Of a DNA stretch of 56,126 bases, positions 45,117-52,350 are shown in pieces. The translations under genes and the position numbers were made by a program. The stretch comes from CAYQUC01 sp964514215 (GTDB taxonomy: Bacteria > Pseudomonadota > Gammaproteobacteria > UBA6429 > Thiohalophilaceae), in assembly GCA_964514215.1 (NCBI GenBank), contig CAZEPW010000018.1:1-56126 (forward strand). The letters are read 5' to 3'. Under the pieces are notes generated by a model. That model made no database searches and was not told the DNA's origin. It saw only the letters and a list, made by a program, of their open reading frames with translations. The stretch's first letter is position 1; each line of letters begins with the position of its first letter.

Positions 45117-46838
45117 ATGAGTAAACAGATAGATGTCATATTAGTCGATGATAATCCAACTGATGTTAAGTTAATCTACAAGTTCCTCTCCAAATCCAAT
45201 AACGAACAATTTTCACTGACCACCTTTGATAGAATTGGTGATGCCATCGAAGAGTTAAATAAAAACTCTTATAATGTCATGTTGCTTGATTTAAGTTTAC
45301 CCGATGGTTCGGGTATTCGGACATTAAATAAAGCCAATCAAGTTGTACCTGACATGCCGATCATCATTATTACCAATGAAGAGGACGATGAGTTGGCGAT
45401 TAAAGCGGTAAAATCGGGCGCGCAAGATTTTATTGTGAAAAATACCTTTGATGCGGGCATGTTGTTTCGCTCGATACGCCATGCCATTGAACGTAAACGG
45501 CTTTGGGTTAAACTCGCACAAACAGAAAAACGGGAACATTTTCTAGCAACCCGAGATGTACTAACCGGATTGCCCAATCGTTACACTTATAACGAGCGTT
45601 TAAAACGCGGATTAAGTTATTGTAATCGTTATGGCGGAAAATTAGCGGTAATGTTTATGGATTTGGATCGTTTCAAATTTATTAACGATACCCTTGGCCA
45701 TAAAGTTGGGGATATTTTATTAAAAGATGTCGCCAAACGCATTCAAACCTGTCTGCGTGATACTGATATTGTGGCACGTATTGGTGGTGATGAATTTATA
45801 TTTTTGTTACCCAAAATAGATCAATCCTTAAAAGCAGCCAAAGTAGCAAAACATATTTTAAAAGTATTAAGTTCACCCTTTATGATTGACCAGCAAGAAA
45901 TTTATATTAGCGCTAGTTTGGGCATTGCGATGTATCCGAGTGATGGTGATAGTGCCGTCAAATTAATACAAAATGCCGATTTAGCGATGTATAGTGCCAA
46001 AGAGTCTGGGCGTAATAAATTTGATTTTTTTACTAAAAAAATGAATCAAATGGTAACCAACCGTTTGCGTTTAGAAAATGATCTTCGTGCAGCATTAAAA
46101 AATGATGAGTTTTTTTTAGAATATCAACCGGTGATTGATACTACCACAAAAAAAATGGTGGGCACCGAGGCTTTAATTCGTTGGCGACATCCGAAAAAAG
46201 GGCGCTTATATCCTAACGATTTTATTAGCATTGCAGAAGAGACCCGGCAAATTATTCATATTGGTAATTGGGTTTTAGAGCAAGCGTGTATTCAAAATAA
46301 AAAATGGCATGAGAATGCTGTAACCAAAATGCGCATCGCAATTAATGTTTCGGCGGTGCAATTTACCCAAATGAATTTTGTTGAGAAAATTCGTGATATT
46401 TTGCAACGCACCGGTATGGATGGAAATTATCTGGAATTAGAATTAACTGAAGGTATTTTAATGCAAGATGTCGATTTAACGTTTAATGTTTTATCTGAAT
46501 TGCGTGGCATTGGTGTTAGAATTTCGATTGATGATTTTGGTACCGGTTATTCATCGATGAGTTACCTTAAACGTTTTCCGTTGGATATTTTAAAAATAGA
46601 TCGATCCTTTATAAAAGACTTGCCGCACGATCCCATTGATTCTGCGATAGTAACGGCAATCGCTGCAATGGCTCGTGGTTTGTCATTAGAAATCATTGCT
46701 GAGGGAATTGAAAATAGCGAACAAAATGCCTTTGTTAAAAAGGTGGGCTGTGACTGCATGCAGGGTTTTTATTTGCAAAAACCAGTTGCTGCATCGTCAA
46801 TTCTAAAATTAATAAAAACCGATAAGGCATTATTCTAA
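45117..46838 (+). CDS. REC-GGDEF-EAL response regulator
   Basis: 573 residues, cytoplasmic. The receiver (about 1–125) has VILVDDNPTD, the acceptor aspartate in VMLLDLSLPDGSG and FIVKNTFD, where the conserved lysine is kept but proline is not. GGDEF (about 140–300) has ARIGGDEF (223–227) with an RDTD inhibitory site. EAL (about 315–565) has GTEALIRWRHP, ELTEGIL, DDFGTGYSSMSYL, KIDRSFI, AEGIE and QGFY, all intact. Both cyclase and phosphodiesterase activities are therefore possible, with the balance set by phosphorylation. No histidine kinase gene is adjacent. A weak terminator follows. Confidence 0.93.
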   Translation: MSKQIDVILVDDNPTDVKLIYKFLSKSNNEQFSLTTFDRIGDAIEELNKNSYNVMLLDLSLPDGSGIRTLNKANQVVPDMPIIIITNEEDDELAIKAVKSGAQDFIVKNTFDAGMLFRSIRHAIERKRLWVKLAQTEKREHFLATRDVLTGLPNRYTYNERLKRGLSYCNRYGGKLAVMFMDLDRFKFINDTLGHKVGDILLKDVAKRIQTCLRDTDIVARIGGDEFIFLLPKIDQSLKAAKVAKHILKVLSSPFMIDQQEIYISASLGIAMYPSDGDSAVKLIQNADLAMYSAKESGRNKFDFFTKKMNQMVTNRLRLENDLRAALKNDEFFLEYQPVIDTTTKKMVGTEALIRWRHPKKGRLYPNDFISIAEETRQIIHIGNWVLEQACIQNKKWHENAVTKMRIAINVSAVQFTQMNFVEKIRDILQRTGMDGNYLELELTEGILMQDVDLTFNVLSELRGIGVRISIDDFGTGYSSMSYLKRFPLDILKIDRSFIKDLPHDPIDSAIVTAIAAMARGLSLEIIAEGIENSEQNAFVKKVGCDCMQGFYLQKPVAASSILKLIKTDKALF

Positions 46839-47234
46839 TGTCAGGTTATTATGGATGATTTAACAGTTATTAATTGTCTTTTATTTTCTTATTATCATCG
46901 TAATAAAAAAATCAGAACAGCGTTACTGATTTTTTAACAACGAATAATGGCTTACAATGTTTTATCGCTTTTCTTAAATGAAACGGTATGCTTCACACAC
47001 GTTTAGTGGTTGGCAAAAAAAGGTATATGGGAATTTAAAAAGATAATGATGTGATACAAATTCACGTTGTTAGTGTGTTATCCATTAATGAAATTAGCGG
47101 AATTCAATATGTTGTGGAAAATAATCAGGGTATTACAGAAATTCCCGCCAACAACCTTATCTTTATTTATCCTAGTATACGTGAGCCCACGTTATTTTTT
47201 TGTTCAGGTTCAATATTGTAATTTGGGGGGATAA
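46839..47234. other. intergenic region after the REC-GGDEF-EAL gene
   Basis: 396 bp. It holds a terminator-like hairpin (46906–46935). A 56-codon ORF opens with GTG at 47051 and ends at 47221 (start VIQIHVVSVLSINEISGIQ); it has no Shine-Dalgarno and no recognised family, so it is mentioned here but not called as a gene. Nothing else was seen. Confidence 0.4.
46906..46935 (+). terminator. AU-rich terminator hairpin after the REC-GGDEF-EAL gene
   Basis: AAAAAATCAG (46906–46915) pairs with CTGATTTTTT (46926–46935) around a 10-base loop. The right arm itself provides the U-run. Only four stem pairs at the loop side are not A-U within the run, so it is a weak but plausible terminator. Confidence 0.5.
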
Positions 47235-47924
47235 TTAATTTTTTTCTGCTGGTTTTAATTCAGCGATTGCGTCAGCTGCAATTTCCTGCACTTCATGGTT
47301 TTTATCTTTTAAACAGTCAGTTAATGTTGCTATTGCCTGAGGGTTTTTAGTCAGGGATAAATAAAAACAAGCGTCACTTCGAACCCGAGCTAAATTGTTT
47401 TTTGTCATTAATAACAGTGCTTCATAGATGGGTTTAAATTGCGCTGCATCGAGTGATTCGAATATTGCAGAGATACCAACTCGAATTGTTAACGAGGTGT
47501 TTTCATCTTCAACTAATAATAGTGCTGCGTGTAACCAATCAGGATAAATTGTTACCAGTGTGGTTAGTTCGCTAATTTTACCTTGGTCTAATAACATTAG
47601 GCAGTAGTTACTTATTCCTTTTATCGTTTTACTATTAATACACCATTGTTGTAATTCCAATTCGGAATACAAGCCTTCAAATTCAAACTTGCCTAGCGGA
47701 AATCGAAATTGCAGCCAAGGGACCGTTCGGGTGTGATATTGTTCGGCTGCTTGAGGTTGTTGGTTGAGATTGATAATTTCTAAGTTTGCTAATTGTCCCG
47801 ATTTTATTAGCGGCATTAAACCGGCTAGCACCGTAGGGCAATGTGGACAGTCGGATGTTAGTAACATGGTGACACTGATAGTAGTCGTACTTTCTAAATT
47901 TTTTGATGATTTTGTATTGGTCAT
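47235..47924 (-). CDS. thioredoxin-like domain fused to HEAT-type repeats
   Basis: 229 residues, no signal peptide. Residues about 15–90 form a thioredoxin/glutaredoxin-like domain with LLTSDCPHCPTV (Cys26, Cys29 in a CPHC motif) and RTVPWLQF as the cis-proline region. From about 105 to 225 are paired helices ending in two HEAT-like units (ARVRSDACFYLSLTKNPQAI and HEVQEIAADAIAELKPA). HEAT repeats bind proteins, so this may be a redox adaptor for a partner protein. I know of no named family with this layout and assign no pathway. It lies between the REC-GGDEF-EAL gene and the candidate small RNA. Confidence 0.75.
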   Translation of the reverse strand: MTNTKSSKNLESTTTISVTMLLTSDCPHCPTVLAGLMPLIKSGQLANLEIINLNQQPQAAEQYHTRTVPWLQFRFPLGKFEFEGLYSELELQQWCINSKTIKGISNYCLMLLDQGKISELTTLVTIYPDWLHAALLLVEDENTSLTIRVGISAIFESLDAAQFKPIYEALLLMTKNNLARVRSDACFYLSLTKNPQAIATLTDCLKDKNHEVQEIAADAIAELKPAEKN

Positions 47925-48098
47925 GTTGGAAATTGCACTTGTTATATGAATTTAGTTTTTAAAAATTTATCATTGACGATTGATAAATATAGCCATTTAT
48001 TTTAAATATTTTAAGCTGCGGTGTATGTGTTAGCGTATCGATTATAACACGCGGCAAATGTGATGAAATCGAGGTTTTGATTTTTTTCAAATTAATTT

Positions 48099-48125
48099 GA
48101 ACTTAATAACTAATGCACAGTCTAT
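48099..48125 (+). promoter_or_regulatory. sigma-E/AlgU-like promoter for the candidate small RNA
   Basis: GAACTT at 48099–48104, a 16-base spacer, then TCTAT at 48121–48125. This matches the envelope-stress sigma (RpoE/AlgU) pattern GAACTT-N16-TCTGA with one change in the -10. Transcription would begin near 48130–48133, just before the first hairpin of the small RNA. Inferred by eye. Confidence 0.45.
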
Positions 48126-48129
48126 TACT

Positions 48130-48243
48130 GTATGCGCTTGTCAGCGCTTCTCCGCTTTACTCCCTTGCGGAGAAGACTATTCGGCTCCCAAACCGAATAG
48201 AAATTTGAAACCCGGATTAATGCGATTATCCGGGTTTTTTTTT
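48130..48243 (+). ncRNA. candidate trans-acting small RNA between polA and engB (Spot 42/ErsA position)
   Basis: A compact series of hairpins with no ORF: GCGC/GCGC (48134–48147), a perfect 9-bp stem CTTCTCCGC/GCGGAGAAG (48147–48175), a perfect 8-bp stem CTATTCGG/CCGAATAG (48177–48200), and a terminator with AACCCGGAT/ATCCGGGTT arms (48209–48236) and a run of nine T (48235–48243). The loops of the two middle hairpins contain ACTCCCTT and CTCCCAAA, both able to pair with Shine-Dalgarno sequences. The engB gene is convergent and polA upstream has the same direction, which is the setting of Spot 42 in enterics and ErsA in Pseudomonas. Expression and targets are untested. Confidence 0.65.
48209..48243 (+). 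terminator. rho-independent terminator of the candidate small RNA
   Basis: A 9-bp perfect stem, AACCCGGAT (48209–48217) with ATCCGGGTT (48228–48236), a 10-base loop and nine T. This is one of the strongest terminators in the window. It could also stop transcripts from engB on the opposite strand, although the U-run there is poorer. Confidence 0.85.
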
Positions 48244-48253
48244 AATTTAATTA

Positions 48254-48868
48254 TTAGTCTTTGCTTTCGTTAGAAGAATCGAGCCAATCTAAAATTAATG
48301 CTTGGGCTTGTTCTACGCCTATTTTTTTTGTGGCGGAAAATAGTTGGATGGATACTAACGAATATTTGGCAACGGCTTTTTCAACTTGTAATAAAGAGGC
48401 TTTTGCTGGGCCTTTTTTTAATTTGTCTGCCTTGGTTAATAATATGTGCACCCGCATATTAACCGAGTCACACCAGTGCAACATTTGTTGGTCAAATTCG
48501 GTTAGTGGATGGCGTACATCCATCAATAACACCAAGCCTTGTAATGATTTTCGGCTTTCAAAATAACGGCTCATGGCTTCGCTCCATTCCCGTTTTACTT
48601 TTGTTGGTACTTTTGCAAAACCATAACCGGGTAAATCCACTAAGCGTCGATGTTCGTCTAAGCTAAAGAAAACCAAATGTTGGGTGCGGCCAGGCGTCTT
48701 GCTGATGCGTGCCAGCGCCTTGCGTTGGGTAATGGCGTTAAGTGCGCTGGATTTCCCCGCGTTGGAACGGCCTGCGAAAGCAACTTCGGTGCCTTGATCG
48801 GCTGGTGCCTGGTTTGGTTTTGGAACGCTAATTAAAAATGAGATATTTTGAAATTCTTTTTGATACAT
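48254..48868 (-). CDS. engB: ribosome biogenesis GTPase EngB (YihA/YsxC)
   Basis: 204 residues. Circularly ordered TRAFAC GTPase motifs: FAGRSNAGKSSALN (G1), TPGRTQ (G2), DLPGYGFAKVP (G3), LLTKADKL (G4) and SATKKIG (G5). It assists maturation of the 50S ribosomal subunit and is usually essential. It lies convergent to polA's direction with the candidate small RNA at its 3' side, as in Pseudomonas and Escherichia. Confidence 0.97.
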   Translation of the reverse strand: MYQKEFQNISFLISVPKPNQAPADQGTEVAFAGRSNAGKSSALNAITQRKALARISKTPGRTQHLVFFSLDEHRRLVDLPGYGFAKVPTKVKREWSEAMSRYFESRKSLQGLVLLMDVRHPLTEFDQQMLHWCDSVNMRVHILLTKADKLKKGPAKASLLQVEKAVAKYSLVSIQLFSATKKIGVEQAQALILDWLDSSNESKD

Positions 48869-49279
48869 ATTCAGCCACGGTACAGCCTACATTGAATAGA
48901 CTAAGGGTAAGTTAGATATTGAGAGATATCGGTTATTTTTTTATATTTTACCGTAGTATCGCTACTTTTCTAAGCAGATATTTGATTTTAAGCAAGAATA
49001 TCGGCTATCGAAGTTAAGTAATAGCAAAAAGATATGGTAAAATGCCGGTGCTCAATAATGATATCGAGCTTTGGAAAATAATATCCTTGTTTAATTATGG
49101 TTAATTCGCTTTAAATCGGCTGGCTTAACTTGACCAATGAATCTCAAATTGGTATATAAGGATTCCATAATTTACATTGTAACAGCATTCATCTTAGATA
49201 ACGGCATCACCAATTTAAACAGATGCTAATGAATATAGTTTGCAATCAATACAAAATTTTTGTCTTAGGAGTAATATAA
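48869..49279. other. intergenic region between engB and the cytochrome c5 gene
   Basis: 411 bp between divergent genes. The right half carries a good sigma-70 promoter toward the cytochromes (49130–49158), leaving a leader of about 115 bases. Nothing else was recognised: no ORF of note, no repeat. Confidence 0.55.
49130..49158 (+). promoter_or_regulatory. sigma-70 promoter for the cytochrome c5–c4 genes
   Basis: TTGACC (49130–49135), a 17-base spacer and TATATA (49153–49158) closely match the TTGACA/TATAAT consensus at ideal spacing. The spacer and -35 also hold ACCAAT and ATTGGT as an inverted repeat 9 bases apart, a possible operator. Confidence 0.6.
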
Positions 49280-49606
49280 ATGAAAACAATGAGTTATATC
49301 GCATCTGCTGTATTATTAGTTTCTGCTAGTTCGGTTTTTGCAGCTGGGGATGTTACCAAAGGTGAAGCAGTTTATAAGAAAGCCTGTTTTGTATGCCATA
49401 AAGCTGGCGTTGCTAATGCACCAAAATTAGGCGATAAAGCTAATTGGGCACCACGTATTAAACAAGGTGAAGCAACTTTGATTAAACATGCGATTAAAGG
49501 TTTTAAAGGTAAGAAAGGTTTTATGCCAGCTAAAGGCGGACGAGCTGACTTATCTGACCAAGATGTAACTGATGCTGTTGCATTCATGATTTCGAAAGGC
49601 AAATAA
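49280..49606 (+). CDS. cytochrome c5-family monoheme protein
   Basis: 108 residues: signal peptide to about Ala22, then a single class I cytochrome c domain. The heme site is CFVCH (Cys36, Cys39, His40). The distal methionine is probably in KGFMPAKGG near residue 85. It is a periplasmic electron carrier. A clear AGGAG lies 8 bases before the ATG. The cytochrome c4 gene follows by 45 bp in the same direction, as in the Pseudomonas engB–dsbA region. Confidence 0.93.
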   Translation: MKTMSYIASAVLLVSASSVFAAGDVTKGEAVYKKACFVCHKAGVANAPKLGDKANWAPRIKQGEATLIKHAIKGFKGKKGFMPAKGGRADLSDQDVTDAVAFMISKGK

Positions 49607-49651
49607 TCTTTCGTTACTATCTTAAAGACTTTTACCTAGGTACCAAATAAC

Positions 49652-50272
49652 ATGTCAAAAAAATTCATAATGGTTAGCTTATCCGCAGTTGTATTAGCGA
49701 CCACATTAAATACATCTGTTTTTGCAGCGGGTAATGCTGCAGCTGGAAAAGCCAAATCAGCCGCTTGTGCTGCTTGTCATAATGCCGATGGAAATAGTAC
49801 TAACCCTACTTGGCCAAAACTTGCAGGACAGCATCAAAAATACATTGCTAAGCAATTGATGGATTTTAAAAAAGGCAAAATGCGTAATGATCCTTTAATG
49901 GCTGGCATGGTAGCTGCTTTATCACCAGACGATATGCAAGATCTTGCCGCGTATTATTCAAGCCAAAAAATATCAGCAGGTACGGCTGATAAGAAATTCG
50001 TTGAGCTTGGTGGCAAAATATTTCGTGGTGGTAATTCAGCATCTGGTGTGGCTGCTTGCATGAGTTGTCATGGTCCTAGTGGTAAAGGTAACCCAATGGC
50101 AAACTTTCCAGCGGTTGCAGGGCAACATTCTGCTTATTTAGTAAAAGCATTAAACGATTTTAAAACATCGGCTCGTACTAATGATGCTGGAAAAATGATG
50201 CAAAATATTGCAGTAAAAATGACTGATCAAGAAATTAAGGCTGTCGCGTCTTATATTCAAGGTCTGAAATAA
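49652..50272 (+). CDS. diheme cytochrome c4
   Basis: 206 residues: signal peptide to about Ala26 and two homologous cytochrome domains. Heme sites are CAACH (Cys39, Cys42, His43) and CMSCH (Cys136, Cys139, His140). Each half has PxLAGQH-type segments (WPKLAGQHQKYI; FPAVAGQHSAYL) and methionine-containing MAGMV and KMMQNIA stretches as distal ligands, the pattern of c4. It is a periplasmic carrier to terminal oxidases. A strong terminator follows. Confidence 0.95.
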   Translation: MSKKFIMVSLSAVVLATTLNTSVFAAGNAAAGKAKSAACAACHNADGNSTNPTWPKLAGQHQKYIAKQLMDFKKGKMRNDPLMAGMVAALSPDDMQDLAAYYSSQKISAGTADKKFVELGGKIFRGGNSASGVAACMSCHGPSGKGNPMANFPAVAGQHSAYLVKALNDFKTSARTNDAGKMMQNIAVKMTDQEIKAVASYIQGLK

Positions 50273-50295
50273 GCTGTTTTAATGTTGGGTTTAGT

Positions 50296-50326
50296 AACAA
50301 AGGGTGGTCATCGACCACCCTTTGTT
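50296..50326 (+). terminator. terminator after cytochrome c4
   Basis: AACAAAGGGTGGTC (50296–50309) and GACCACCCTTTGTT (50313–50326) form a perfect 14-bp stem with a 3-base loop, followed by GTTT. It separates the cytochrome genes from dsbA. Confidence 0.85.
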
Positions 50327-50482
50327 GTTTAAGCAGGACAATAACTTAACACGTTAAATTATTGTCAAAATGTTATTGAATTAACGCTATATTGTGGAAC
50401 CAATATTATAATTAAGGTTCATAGTATAAAGTATATAGCCTGATACAAGGCAACCGTCGAGAGAAAAGGAGCGATAACAAAA

Positions 50483-51133
50483 ATGATGACCGGTTACACA
50501 AGAATCAAAACAACATTATTAATATTGTGTTTTAGTATTATTAGTCTCAATGCTTACTCAGAAAGTTTTGTAGAAGGTGTGCATTATAAAAAAATTACGC
50601 CTAATGTTGGCACCAGTGATTCATCTAAAATTGAAGTATTGGAATTGTTTAGTTATGGCTGTCCGCACTGCAACAGCTTTGAGCCACCGATGCACAAATG
50701 GTTGAAATCTAAGCCAGCTAATGTCAATTTTTCGCGGCGTCCAGTGTCTTTTGGCCGCCAAGTATGGGCTAATTATGCACAGGCCTATTACACTGCTGAA
50801 GTGTTAGAGGCTTTAGACAAAATTCACGCTCCGATGTTTGATGCCATCCATAAAGAAAAAAATAGACTAGTTGATGTTGCCAGCATAAGAGAGTTATTTA
50901 TAAAAAATGGTGTTTCAGGTGATGATTTTGAATCTGCCTTTTATTCATTTGCAGTTGATGCCCGTCTACGACGCGACCAACGAACTTTAGGAAAATACCA
51001 AGCTAATAGTGTTCCAACAATGATCGTTAATGGTAAATATCGAATTGACAGTTCCATGACCGGCCATAATAACGATAAAATGTTAGAAGTCGTTAATTAT
51101 TTGATAAAGAAAGAATCCAGTCAGTCAAAATAA
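50483..51133 (+). CDS. dsbA: periplasmic thiol:disulfide oxidoreductase DsbA
   Basis: 216 residues with a signal peptide (LLILCFSIISLNAYS). The thioredoxin fold carries LFSYGCPHCNSFEP (Cys60, Cys63; the CPHC motif of DsbA) and the cis-proline SVPTMIVNG. It introduces disulfides in periplasmic proteins. An AAAAGGAG Shine-Dalgarno lies about 11 bases before the paired ATGATG start. Its own hairpin terminator follows at 51142–51164. Position after cytochrome c4 matches Pseudomonas. Confidence 0.96.
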   Translation: MMTGYTRIKTTLLILCFSIISLNAYSESFVEGVHYKKITPNVGTSDSSKIEVLELFSYGCPHCNSFEPPMHKWLKSKPANVNFSRRPVSFGRQVWANYAQAYYTAEVLEALDKIHAPMFDAIHKEKNRLVDVASIRELFIKNGVSGDDFESAFYSFAVDARLRRDQRTLGKYQANSVPTMIVNGKYRIDSSMTGHNNDKMLEVVNYLIKKESSQSK

Positions 51134-51478
51134 TAATTACGCGCCATTAACGTGTTTAATGGCGTGGTTTCTTCTCATCGTTAATGTCGAACTCAACAGC
51201 GCATCTGGTATTGGCCGTTTAATATAAAATTAGATTTAATGCCATTTTGTGATGTTGTAATCAGATTTATAGAATTTAAATTCATCAAGTTCGTTTCTGC
51301 ATGGCCGATATCCAAGTTAGTATTGCTATACTCTACAAATGGCGTAAGCGAATGTTTCCTTTGGAGGCGATACTGCGTAACATCACTAAACACCTAATTT
51401 TTTTGCTGGATCTGAGTTGATGGTTAGCAAGTACCTACTTTTTTCAGCTAATGACATAAAAATACAATACTCATCTAC
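51134..51478. other. intergenic region after dsbA
   Basis: 345 bp. It contains the dsbA terminator at its left end. A 66-codon ORF on the minus strand (51193–51393) shows no family features or Shine-Dalgarno and is not called; it could be a remnant. The rest shows nothing recognisable beyond presumed promoter sequence for the EEP gene. Confidence 0.45.
51142..51164 (+). terminator. terminator after dsbA
   Basis: CGCCATTAA (51142–51150) pairs perfectly with TTAATGGCG (51156–51164) around CGTGT. Only a modest T-rich tail (GGTTTCTTCTC) follows. Confidence 0.6.
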
Positions 51479-52327
51479 ATGAAATCGAGTTCAAATATAG
51501 CAGTTAATCGGTCTAATCTTTCTGATGCATTAGCAGCACAAGCCATTACCAGTGCAAAAAATGAAATCAGCGTGATGAGTTACAATGTGCAAGTTGGTAT
51601 TAACAGTGCGCGTTTGCATCATTATTTTACTCACAGTTGGAAACACGTTATTCCACACTCGCAGCGTATCGTGAATATGAATCACATCGCAAACATTATT
51701 CAGCAACATGATATTGTTGGCCTACAAGAAGTTGATGCCGGTAGCTTGCGGAGTAACTTTATTAATTTAACAGAATACCTTGCTGAACGTTCAAACTTCC
51801 CTTTTTGGTTTCATCAAGTTAATCGCAATTTAGGCCGTTTTGCACAGCACAGTAACGGTATGGTTAGCAGAATAAAACCCTCAGAAGTACAAAGCCTAAA
51901 ACTACCGGGAATCATTCCGGGCCGTCGTGCAATAATGGCTAAGTTTGAAACTACCGGTGATCCCATCGTGTTTTTTATTTTGCATCTAGCATTAACTGGC
52001 CGAGCACGATTAAACCAGCTTAGCTATATTGCTGAACACGTTAATCAATATAAACATGCCGTGGTGATGGGGGACATGAACTGTCGGCCGGGCAGTCATG
52101 AAATGAGCATGTTATTTAAGAACACTAGCTTACATGAACCAACGGATGAAAACTTAACTTTTCCGAGCTGGAAACCACAGCATAATATTGATCATATTTT
52201 AGTGACATCAGAATTAAAAATATCCAGTGTGCAGGTTGATGCACAACGATTTTCAGACCATTTGCCGATATCGTTAAAAATCACGCTACCCGATACTATT
52301 GATTTAATTCGTACAAATTTAAATTAG
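51479..52327 (+). CDS. endonuclease/exonuclease/phosphatase (EEP) family protein
   Basis: 282 residues with the full set of EEP metal-dependent phosphoesterase motifs: MSYNVQVGI (Asn), VGLQEVDAG (Glu), FILHLAL (His), VVMGDMNCRP (Asp and Asn), NIDHILVT and FSDHLPIS (Asp-His). Members cleave phosphodiesters or phosphomonoesters in nucleic acids, lipids or sugars; the substrate here is unknown. It lies between dsbA and a GGDEF protein exactly as in Pseudomonas, 23 bp before the GGDEF gene, so the two are probably co-transcribed. No Shine-Dalgarno is obvious before the ATG. Confidence 0.9.
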   Translation: MKSSSNIAVNRSNLSDALAAQAITSAKNEISVMSYNVQVGINSARLHHYFTHSWKHVIPHSQRIVNMNHIANIIQQHDIVGLQEVDAGSLRSNFINLTEYLAERSNFPFWFHQVNRNLGRFAQHSNGMVSRIKPSEVQSLKLPGIIPGRRAIMAKFETTGDPIVFFILHLALTGRARLNQLSYIAEHVNQYKHAVVMGDMNCRPGSHEMSMLFKNTSLHEPTDENLTFPSWKPQHNIDHILVTSELKISSVQVDAQRFSDHLPISLKITLPDTIDLIRTNLN

Positions 52328-52350
52328 CGATAAAGGAACTCTGTTTTAAA

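Noticed and set aside
47051..47221. 56-codon ORF with a GTG start before the thioredoxin/HEAT gene
   Set aside because: No Shine-Dalgarno and no family match by eye; recorded in the intergenic entry only.
51193..51393. 66-codon minus-strand ORF after dsbA
   Set aside because: No Shine-Dalgarno, no recognisable domain and no context support; possibly a remnant or chance.
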